A program made the translations under genes and the position numbers. Below, piece after piece: positions 58,003-64,000 of a DNA stretch of 64,000 nt; position 1 is the stretch's first letter; the number at the start of each line of letters is the position of its first letter. The notes beneath the pieces are model-generated. The model was not told the DNA's origin and did not search any database. It saw only the letters and a list, made by a program, of their open reading frames with translations. This stretch comes from Pseudomonadota bacterium. GTDB lineage: Bacteria; Pseudomonadota; Gammaproteobacteria; Burkholderiales; Burkholderiaceae_C. The stretch is taken from the NCBI GenBank assembly GCA_963205115.1, contig CAUJHV010000080.1:1-64000 (forward strand), given 5' to 3'.

Positions 58003-58614
58003 TCAAACGGTGCCCGAAAGGCCGATGCCCATGCGCGCCATGGCGTGCCTGACGGCCTGCTTCAGCACCTTGGCCTTGACGTCGAGATGGTCGATGCAAG
58101 GCCCGTCCATCACGCCGGCCAGCCCATGCATGGTGGACCAGATGTAAAGCGCATCCAGGTCGATGGCCTCGCGCATCTCGGCCCGGTCGCCGTGCACGCG
58201 GCGAAGAACGCCGCGCAGCACGTCGAAGGTGTGCGTGGCGTCGGCCGTCAGGTCGGCCCTGTCGGCCGGCTCCGGCCAGGTGGTGCTGAACATCAGCCGG
58301 TACTCCAGCGGGTGCTCGCGCGCGTACGCCAGGTATTGCAGGCCCAGCGCCTCCAGGTCCTGCGCCGGGTCCTCGTGGTGTGGGCGCGCGTCGAGATGCG
58401 CCGCAAAGCGCTGGAAGCAGCGGCGCATGACCTCGGTCAGCAGGTGATCACGGCTCGGGTAGTGCTTGTAGGGCGCCTGGTGCGACACACCCAGCTTGCG
58501 CGCCACCTCGCGCAGACTCAGGTTTTCCAGGCCGCGCTCGGCAATGATCTCCTGCGCGGCCACGATGCAGGCGTCGCGCAGTTCCAGCGGCGGCTCGTTC
58601 TTCGGGGTGCGCAT
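58003..58614 (-). CDS. TetR-family transcriptional regulator
   Basis: 203 residues. The helix-turn-helix reads AAQEIIAERGLENLSLREVA and KLGVSHQAPYKHYPSRDHLL. The C-terminal domain (LEALGLQYLAYAREHPLEYR and LDALYIWSTMHGLAGVMDG) is the WHG-type ligand domain. It lies downstream of the SDR gene on the same strand, 85 bp away. The divergent promoter beyond the SDR gene has a pair of perfect TetR-like operators, and this protein is the obvious candidate to bind them. Confidence 0.9.
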   Translation of the reverse strand: MRTPKNEPPLELRDACIVAAQEIIAERGLENLSLREVARKLGVSHQAPYKHYPSRDHLLTEVMRRCFQRFAAHLDARPHHEDPAQDLEALGLQYLAYAREHPLEYRLMFSTTWPEPADRADLTADATHTFDVLRGVLRRVHGDRAEMREAIDLDALYIWSTMHGLAGVMDGPCIDHLDVKAKVLKQAVRHAMARMGIGLSGTV

Positions 58615-58699
58615 GCGGGTCTGGGTGGCGAGGGACGGCTTTCACATTGAAGCTACCACACGCCTGGGCTTCAGCCGTGCGGACGATCGCCGTCCCTCA

Positions 58700-59548
58700 T
58701 CACGCCCTCGGCGCCGGCACCGTCGATGGCTGGTGGGCGGTCATGCCCTTCATCACCCGCGTGATCACCAGCACCTGCCCCCAACGCGGCAGCATCGCCA
58801 GCGACCAGCCCAGCAGCTTGGACAGCCAGCCCGGCCGCACCGTCGTGCGGCGCCCCAGCGCCTGCATCGTGACCCGTGCCACCACCTCGGCCGGCAAGGC
58901 CTGCGGCATCTGCAGGTCGGCGCGGGCGGCGAAGCCGCTGCGGATGGGCCCTGGAGCCGAGGCGATCACATCCACGCCCAGCGGCGCCCACTCCACACGC
59001 AGACCTTCCGCCAGCGTCTGCACGTAAGCCTTCGTCGCCGCGTAATGCGCCGCTCGCGGCACGCCTTGAAAGGCCAGCAGCGAACTCATGAACACCACGC
59101 CGCCGCGGCCTCGCCGCGCGAAGCGCGCGCCAAAGTGCCAGGCTTGGGCCGCCACGGAGGTGCAGTTGAGATCGGCCATCTCGGTCTCACTGCCGAGATC
59201 GCCGTCCAGCAACGCGCCCGAGGTCCCGAAACCCGCCGCCGCCACGAGCAATCCAACGTCCAGATCGGCCGTTCCTTCGGCCAGGCGATGCACGGCTTCG
59301 AGATCGGACAGGTCGGCGGCGACCACACGACAGGACGTGCCATGGGCCGCTTGCAGTTCGGCCGCCAGCGCGTCCAGGCGTGAGGCCCGGCGCGCCACCA
59401 GCACCAGGCTGAAGCCGCTGGCCGCGAGATGGCGGGCGAACGCCTGGCCGATGCCATCGCTGGCACCGGTGACCACGGCCCACGGGCCGTAACGCTTCAG
59501 GAGCGGCCCACGGGCCGTGTGCGGCGTGGTGCCGAGTACAGGGGTCAT
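58700..59548 (-). CDS. Short-chain dehydrogenase/reductase
   Basis: 282 residues. VVTGASDGIGQAFARHLA is the NAD(P) TGxxxGIG loop, VAADLSDLE an acidic turn, LLVAAAGFG the NNAG-type strand, and HYAATKAYVQTLAEGL the YxxxK active site, with Ser in VVFMSSLLAF. RRASR after beta-2 suggests NADP preference. A C-terminal hydrophobic segment (LLGWSLAMLPRWGQVLVITR) may associate with membranes, as in 17-beta-hydroxysteroid or sterol-type SDRs. The ATG at 59548 has a GGAG site; a start at 59572 is possible. Confidence 0.9.
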   Translation of the reverse strand: MTPVLGTTPHTARGPLLKRYGPWAVVTGASDGIGQAFARHLAASGFSLVLVARRASRLDALAAELQAAHGTSCRVVAADLSDLEAVHRLAEGTADLDVGLLVAAAGFGTSGALLDGDLGSETEMADLNCTSVAAQAWHFGARFARRGRGGVVFMSSLLAFQGVPRAAHYAATKAYVQTLAEGLRVEWAPLGVDVIASAPGPIRSGFAARADLQMPQALPAEVVARVTMQALGRRTTVRPGWLSKLLGWSLAMLPRWGQVLVITRVMKGMTAHQPSTVPAPRA

Positions 59549-59611
59549 CTTGATTCTCCAGGTGAACCGCATCGCGGGCGCCTGCGGATGGCAGGCCGTG
59601 GATCACGGCGC

Positions 59612-59658
59612 GGTTGACAGTGTCAACCACTGTAGGGATACTGGTTGACACTGTCAAC
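59612..59658. promoter_or_regulatory. Symmetric divergent promoter with paired TetR-type operators
   Basis: Two palindromes, GTTGACAGTGTCAAC (59613-59627) and GTTGACACTGTCAAC (59644-59658), have centres 31 bp apart, three helical turns. Each contains a -35 TTGACA. Rightward: TTGACA (59614-59619), 17 bp, GATACT (59637-59642). Leftward: TTGACA (59657-59652), 17 bp, TACAGT (59634-59629). One repressor bound at both sites would shut both promoters. The TetR gene at 58003 is the likely source. Confidence 0.75.
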
Positions 59659-59690
59659 ATCAAACGCCCGATGCGGCCGTACTGGAACCC

Positions 59691-60212
59691 ATGTCAACAC
59701 CCGCACCTGGCTGCGCATACGCACCGCGCTCGGCCCTCACCCGGATCGCCAAGGTGGGCCTGCTCGCTGCGCTGAGCCTGTGGCTGAACGCGTGCGCCAT
59801 CGGCACGGCCTGGCCCCAGCTGGCGCCCGAATCGGCAGCAGCGGCGGACGAGACCGTCGTGCTGGTGCTCACGCACGTGGTGGTCGATGCGAAGCAGCGC
59901 GCCGAATTCGACCGCCAGAACAGCCGCGTGCTGGCCAGCATGGGGCGGCACCCCGGCCTGCTGGGCTATGCCGCACGCCGTGAGGTGTTCGGCAACCAGG
60001 GCTGGACGATGAGCGTTTGGGCCAGCGAGGCCGCACGTTCGGCCTTCGTGCAATCGAGCGTGCACCGTGAGGCCATCGCGAAGAGCCTGCCGGCTCTGGT
60101 CACCGTGGAGTTGAAGCGGCTGACCGTGGCGCGCAAGGACCTTCCGTCCGACTGGGACGCCGCGCTGCGTCTGTTGGCCGACCCCGTGGGCCTGCGCCAC
60201 TATTGGGAGTGA
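59691..60212 (+). CDS. Putative lipoprotein with ABM (antibiotic biosynthesis monooxygenase)-like domain
   Basis: 173 residues. The N-terminus has a hydrophobic signal ending in a lipobox (LWLNAC). The mature domain, TVVLVLTHVVVDAKQRAEFD, GLLGYAARREVFGNQGWTMS and VWASEAARSAFVQSSVHREA, follows the ferredoxin-like ABM fold, whose members act as small monooxygenases, haem-degrading enzymes or catalytically silent dimers. It is expressed from the rightward half of the symmetric divergent promoter, so it should be co-induced with the SDR. Confidence 0.72.
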   Translation: MSTPAPGCAYAPRSALTRIAKVGLLAALSLWLNACAIGTAWPQLAPESAAAADETVVLVLTHVVVDAKQRAEFDRQNSRVLASMGRHPGLLGYAARREVFGNQGWTMSVWASEAARSAFVQSSVHREAIAKSLPALVTVELKRLTVARKDLPSDWDAALRLLADPVGLRHYWE

Positions 60213-60270
60213 ATGAACGCGGCGCCACAGTCAGCTTGTCATCGGACGGCGGTCGAGTGACGCTCGGCGT

Positions 60271-60306
60271 CAGCGCCAGCGCCAGCGCCAGCGCCAGCGC
60301 CAGCGG
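60271..60306. repeat. CAGCGC hexanucleotide tandem repeat
   Basis: Five exact CAGCGC units and a sixth with one change (CAGCGG) run head to tail about 60 bp after the ABM lipoprotein stop. They lie outside any gene I accept, so a change in copy number would not shift a reading frame. Confidence 0.85.
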
Positions 60307-60450
60307 GGTGATGCGGGACTGAAAGCCAACGTCCGACGTGATGTGCAGCCGACGTTTCGTCACACGCCGAGCCACGGGTGATGGGCGGGCTTCATGACGC
60401 ATGCGCAGGCGTCGTCTGGACGGCCACTGACCGGCCTGCACCTCGGTCAC

Positions 60451-60462
60451 GGTAGCGCTGTC
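60451..60462. promoter_or_regulatory. Candidate autoregulatory LacI site
   Basis: GGTAGCGCTGTC matches 10 of 12 bases of the perfect operator GGTAGCGCTACC found twice before the downstream Bug gene. It lies 21 bp before the ATG of the LacI regulator, where binding would reduce its own expression. Confidence 0.5.
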
Positions 60463-60482
60463 AGCGCCCCTAGAATTCCGCC

Positions 60483-61514
60483 ATGCCCGCCGACACGTCC
60501 ACACCCCGCAAGAGCCGGCGCGGCAGCGGCGCGGTGACGCTGCACGACGTGGCCAAGCTCGCGGGCGTGGCGCCCATCACCGCGTCGCGCGCCATCAACA
60601 CGCCGGGCCAGGTGTCCGAGGACGTCCGCAAAAAGGTCGGCGATGCCATCGCGCGCACGGGCTACGTGCCCAACCGGCTGGCCGGCGGGCTGGCCTCCAC
60701 GCGCAGCCGGCTCGTCGCCGCGGTCGTGCCCACCATCACCGGCCCGGTGTTTCTGCAGACGGTGCAGGCGCTGACCGAGGCGCTGGCCGCACGCGGCTAC
60801 CAGCTGATGCTCGGCCAATCGGGCTACGTGGGCAGCCGTGAAGACGCGCTGCTCGAAGCCATCATCGGCCGACGCCCCGACGGCATCGTGCTCACCGGCA
60901 TCATGCATTCCAACGAAGGGCGCAAACGGCTTTTGGCCTGCGGCATTCCGGTCGTCGAGACCTGGGACCTCACACCCACCCCGATCGACATGCTGGTGGG
61001 CTTTTCGCATGCCGAAGTGGGCCGTCGGGTCGTCGAGTTCCTGCATGCCAAAGGCCGGCGGCGCCTGGCGGTGATTTCCGGTGACGACGAGCGCGCCCAG
61101 CGGCGCCGCGAGGCCTTCCATGCCGCCGCAGCGGCGCTGGGGCTGAAGCGTGCCCCGGATGTCACCGTGGCCGCGCCCACCACGCTGCGCAGCGGCCGCG
61201 CCGCGTTGGCGGAATTGATGCAACGCCGCGGCGAAGTCGACGCCGTCTTCTGCAGTTCGGATCTGCTGGCGCTGGGGGTCATGACCGAAGCCCGCTCCCG
61301 CGGGATCGACGTGCCGGGGCAGCTCGCGGTGGTCGGCTTCGGCGATCTCGAATTTGCGGCCGATCTGCACCCCGCCTTGACCACGGTGCGCATCAACGCC
61401 GCCGAGATCGGTCGCCAGGCCGCGCAGTTCATCGTCGACCGCGCCGAAGGGCTGGCCGTGCCGTCGCCGGTCGTCGACATCGGCTTTTCGATCGTCGAGC
61501 GCGAAAGCGCCTGA
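60483..61514 (+). CDS. LacI-family transcriptional regulator (GntR-like)
   Basis: 343 residues. A basic N-terminal tail precedes the helix-turn-helix VTLHDVAKLAGVAPITASRA and hinge NRLAGGLAS. The sensor domain shows LVAAVVPTITGPVF, DAVFCSSDLLALGVMTEARS and LAVVGFGDLEFAADLHPALT, the pattern of the gluconate repressor GntR subgroup. Two perfect GGTAGCGCTACC palindromes follow the gene and one imperfect copy precedes it. With the Bug protein and glucarate dehydratase downstream it is probably a sugar-acid-responsive repressor. Confidence 0.92.
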   Translation: MPADTSTPRKSRRGSGAVTLHDVAKLAGVAPITASRAINTPGQVSEDVRKKVGDAIARTGYVPNRLAGGLASTRSRLVAAVVPTITGPVFLQTVQALTEALAARGYQLMLGQSGYVGSREDALLEAIIGRRPDGIVLTGIMHSNEGRKRLLACGIPVVETWDLTPTPIDMLVGFSHAEVGRRVVEFLHAKGRRRLAVISGDDERAQRRREAFHAAAAALGLKRAPDVTVAAPTTLRSGRAALAELMQRRGEVDAVFCSSDLLALGVMTEARSRGIDVPGQLAVVGFGDLEFAADLHPALTTVRINAAEIGRQAAQFIVDRAEGLAVPSPVVDIGFSIVERESA

Positions 61515-61541
61515 TCAGGGAAAACACTGGGCTCGCGCGCC

Positions 61542-61594
61542 TTGGCGTTTGAAGACGGTAGCGCTACCATTTAGCCGTCTCTGGTAGCGCTACC
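61542..61594 (+). promoter_or_regulatory. Promoter with twin LacI operators
   Basis: Two copies of the perfect palindrome GGTAGCGCTACC lie at 61557-61568 and 61583-61594, with centres 26 bp apart. A promoter TTGGCG (61542-61547), 17 bp, TACCAT (61565-61570) overlaps the first copy, and the second lies just after the expected start. This is a standard repressor block for the Bug-gudD operon. Confidence 0.72.
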
Positions 61595-61657
61595 GTGTCG
61601 ACCACCGGACGGCGCCCGCAGACCTCGCAAGCCCCCCACCCGACAGGACCCATCGAC

Positions 61658-62620
61658 GTGAAGAAGCTCCTCACCCTCCTCGCCTTCGGATTCGCTGCCA
61701 TCGCGGGCGCCCACGCCCAGGCCTGGCCCCAGAAGCCCGTCACGCTCGTCGTGCCCTTCCCGCCCGGCGGCTCCACCGACTCGATCGCCCGCGCGATCGG
61801 CCCGCAGCTCTCGAAGACCTTCGGGCAGACCTTCATCGTCGAGAACAAGGCCGGCGCCACCGGCACCATCGGCGCGGCAGGCGTCAAGCGCGCGCCGGCC
61901 GATGGCTACACCTTCCTCGTCACCTCGCTCGGGCCGCTGGTCATCGCGCCGCACCTGATCAAGGGCGTCGCGTACGACGCGCTGACCGACTTCGACGCCA
62001 TCACCGTGGCGGTCCAGGCCCCCAACGTGCTGGTCGTGCCGGCCGCCTCGCCGCACAAGTCGCTGGCCGACGTGGTGGCTTTCCAGAAGACCAACCCCGA
62101 CAAGATGTCGTTTGCCTCGTCGGGCAACGGCTCCAGCGACCACCTGACCGCCGAGCTGTTCTGGCTGGAAAGCGGCACGACGGGACTGCACGTGCCCTAC
62201 AAGGGCGGCAGCCCGGCCATCTCGGACCTGCTCGGCGGCCAGGTGAATGCCTCGTTCCAGAACGTCAATGCGGTGCTGCAGCACATCAGGTCCGGCAAGC
62301 TGCGCGCACTGGCCGTCACCGGCGCCAAGCGCTCCGGCGTGCTGCCCGATGTGCCCACCATGGCCGAAGCCGGCGTGAAGAACGTCGACGTCTATTCGTG
62401 GCAGGCAGTGGTCGGGCCGAAGGGCCTGCCGGCCGACGTGAAGGCCAAGTTCCACGCCGCCGTGGTTGCGGCGCTCAACGACGCGCAGGTCAAACCCGGG
62501 CTTGTGTCACTGGGGCTTGAGATCGTCGCCAACACGCCGGAGCAATTTGCCACCTTCCAGCAGCAGGAATTTGCGCGCTGGAAGAAGGTGATCGAGGTCC
62601 GCAAGATCACCGCCGATTGA
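61658..62620 (+). CDS. Bug/TctC-family periplasmic binding protein, probable aldarate receptor
   Basis: 320 residues from a GTG start that begins a compact signal peptide ([20 protein letters not shown]). Bug landmarks are [41 protein letters not shown] and [19 protein letters not shown]. An earlier in-frame GTG at 61595 abuts the second operator and is rejected. It lies just before glucarate dehydratase and behind the same LacI operators, so glucarate or galactarate is a reasonable ligand. No TctAB genes are visible. Confidence 0.9.
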   Translation: MKKLLTLLAFGFAAIAGAHAQAWPQKPVTLVVPFPPGGSTDSIARAIGPQLSKTFGQTFIVENKAGATGTIGAAGVKRAPADGYTFLVTSLGPLVIAPHLIKGVAYDALTDFDAITVAVQAPNVLVVPAASPHKSLADVVAFQKTNPDKMSFASSGNGSSDHLTAELFWLESGTTGLHVPYKGGSPAISDLLGGQVNASFQNVNAVLQHIRSGKLRALAVTGAKRSGVLPDVPTMAEAGVKNVDVYSWQAVVGPKGLPADVKAKFHAAVVAALNDAQVKPGLVSLGLEIVANTPEQFATFQQQEFARWKKVIEVRKITAD

Positions 62621-62729
62621 TGGCACCCACCGCCGCAGAGCCTGCGGCGTCCAACCTGCCCAGGCACCCCGCTGGTGGACCGGCCCAGCCGGATCCGCGT
62701 CGGCCACCCATCGCGCACCGAGAACCGAC

Positions 62730-64000
62730 ATGAGCCTCGCTTCGACACCCGTGATCACCCGGCTGGAAGCCATCCCCGTTGCCGGGCGCGACAGCATGCT
62801 GCTCAACCTCAGCGGCGCGCACGGGCCCTTCTTCACGCGCAACCTGCTGATCCTGACCGACAGCGCCGGGCGCACCGGCATCGGTGAAGTACCGGGTGGC
62901 GAGAAGATCCGCCAGACGTTGGAGGACGCACGCGCCCTCGTCGTCGGTCAGCCGCTGGGCTCGCAGCAGCGGGTGCTGCAGGAGGTGCAGCAGCGTTTCG
63001 CCGACCGCGACGCCGGCGGCCGCGGCCTGCAGACCTTCGATCTGCGCACCACCATCCACGCGGTGACGGCCATCGAGTCAGCGCTGCTCGACCTGCTGGG
63101 CCAGCACCTCGGCGTACCGGTGGCCGCTTTGCTGGGCGAAGGCCAGCAGCGCGAGGCCGTCGAGATGCTGGGCTACCTGTTCTTCGTCGGTGACAAGGCG
63201 AAGACCGACCTGCCCTACGCGAGCGAACCGGGCGCCGACAACGACTGGTTCCGCCTGCGCCATGAAGCGGCGATGACCCCCGAGTCCGTTGTGCGCCTGG
63301 CGGAGGCGGCCTACGACCGCTACGGCTTCAACGACTTCAAGCTGAAGGGCGGCGCCCTGCGCGCGGAAGAAGAGATCGAGGCCGTGAAGGCTTTGCACGA
63401 GCGCTTCCCGAAAGCCCGCGTCACGCTGGACCCCAACGGCGGCTGGCTGCTGAAAGACGCCATCCGCCTGATGCGCGACATGCACGGCGTCGTGGCCTAC
63501 GCCGAAGACCCCTGCGGCGCCGAAGACGGCTTCTCCGGCCGCGAAGTCATGGCCGAGTTCCGCCGCGCCACGGGCCTGCCCACGGCCACCAACATGGTCG
63601 CCACCGATTGGCGGCAACTCGCGCACGCGCTGTCGCTGCAGAGCGTGGACATCCCGCTGGCCGACCCGCATTTCTGGACGATGGCCGGCAGCGTGCGCGT
63701 CGCGCAGACCTGCCGCGACTGGGGCCTGACCTGGGGCTCGCACTCGAACAACCACTTCGATGTCTCGCTGGCGATGTTCACGCACGTGGGCGCCGCCGTG
63801 CCTGGGCGCGTCACCGCCATCGACACGCACTGGATCTGGCAGGACGGTCAGCGCCTGACCAAGGAGCCGCTGCAGATCCGCGGCGGCATGGTGCAGGTGC
63901 CCAAGAAGCCGGGCCTGGGCATCGAGCTGGACATGGTCGAGGTCGAGAAGGCGCACCAGCTCTACCGCCAGCACGGCCTGGGCGCGCGTGACGACGCCGT
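62730..64000 (+). CDS. gudD: Glucarate dehydratase (right end cut off)
   Basis: The first 423 codons are present; E. coli GudD has 446, so about 23 residues lie beyond the window. It dehydrates D-glucarate (and L-idarate) to 5-keto-4-deoxyglucarate. Enolase-superfamily residues are in NDFKLKGG (the K-x-K base), VTLDPNGGW and CGAEDGFSG (metal ligands) and [10 protein letters not shown] (catalytic His). [20 protein letters not shown] and [14 protein letters not shown] match the GudD N-terminal capping region closely. It should be co-transcribed with the Bug protein gene 109 bp upstream under LacI control. Confidence 0.96.
   Translation, partial: MSLASTPVITRLEAIPVAGRDSMLLNLSGAHGPFFTRNLLILTDSAGRTGIGEVPGGEKIRQTLEDARALVVGQPLGSQQRVLQEVQQRFADRDAGGRGLQTFDLRTTIHAVTAIESALLDLLGQHLGVPVAALLGEGQQREAVEMLGYLFFVGDKAKTDLPYASEPGADNDWFRLRHEAAMTPESVVRLAEAAYDRYGFNDFKLKGGALRAEEEIEAVKALHERFPKARVTLDPNGGWLLKDAIRLMRDMHGVVAYAEDPCGAEDGFSGREVMAEFRRATGLPTATNMVATDWRQLAHALSLQSVDIPLADPHFWTMAGSVRVAQTCRDWGLTWGSHSNNHFDVSLAMFTHVGAAVPGRVTAIDTHWIWQDGQRLTKEPLQIRGGMVQVPKKPGLGIELDMVEVEKAHQLYRQHGLGARDDA

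Noticed and set aside
59612-59658. Palindromes as insertion-sequence ends
   Set aside because: Both are complete palindromes inside a divergent promoter, with no transposase or target duplication.
60271-60306. CRISPR array
   Set aside because: The units are six bases long with no spacers and no cas genes are present.

Overview
The window is GC-rich, densely packed chromosomal DNA from a betaproteobacterium, most likely Burkholderiales and probably Comamonadaceae. The evidence is three orphan Bug/TctC periplasmic binding proteins, the betaproteobacterial type of formate dehydrogenase cluster (TAT-target peptide, DUF3305, DUF3306, TorD-like chaperone), and a short GC hairpin repeat between livG and livF of a kind that I recall being scattered through Comamonadaceae genomes. 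No rRNA, tRNA, CRISPR array, phage or intact insertion sequence was seen. It reads as the genome of a metabolically versatile, respiratory soil or water bacterium.

Layout. 0.3-3.1 kb: a Bug binding protein plus DUF1028 protein, divergent from a LacI regulator. 3.2-11.6 kb: a leftward redox and metal region with an AhpD-like protein, a Met/His-rich exported protein behind a CsoR-type palindrome, a flavo-iron-sulfur reductase / cytochrome b / decaheme cytochrome c trio, a DUF302 gene remnant, a thioredoxin-ArsA fusion and a Met-rich multicopper oxidase. 11.9-18 kb: a proline iminopeptidase-like hydrolase, a broken hydrolase gene, and an ECF sigma factor with a Ser/Thr kinase. 18.6-26.3 kb: a leftward kynurenine-pathway operon (sulfatase, arylformamidase, kynA, kynU, Bug protein, GlcD-like oxidase, B3/B4-domain protein) with a divergent MarR regulator. 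27.2-29.3 kb: an MFS carrier with a 2-keto-4-pentenoate hydratase-like enzyme. 29.5-38.3 kb: a complete molybdenum/tungsten formate dehydrogenase operon with maturation factors. 38.4-42.1 kb: a nitrobindin-like protein, a flavoprotein disulfide reductase and a secreted protein of unknown function bracketed by inverted repeats. 42.3-46.1 kb: an SsuABC/NMT1-type ABC transporter with two related binding proteins. 46.3-55.5 kb: a TetR regulator followed by livG-livF-livK-livH-livM-acyl-CoA dehydrogenase-quinone oxidoreductase-acyl-CoA ligase, apparently one uptake and CoA-activation operon. 55.8-60.2 kb: an HdeD protein, an XRE regulator and a TetR-linked SDR/monooxygenase divergent pair with a strikingly symmetric promoter. 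60.5-64 kb: a LacI regulator, a Bug protein and glucarate dehydratase, probably for aldarate use, running off the right edge.

The most unusual items are the ArsA ATPase carrying an N-terminal thioredoxin-fold CxxC domain in the place where the separate metallochaperone ArsD would normally act, the reductase-b-decaheme module beside it, the sulfatase translationally coupled to the kynurenine genes, and several operator pairs whose geometry can be read directly from the sequence. All functional statements come from reading translated sequences and motifs; no database search was run.
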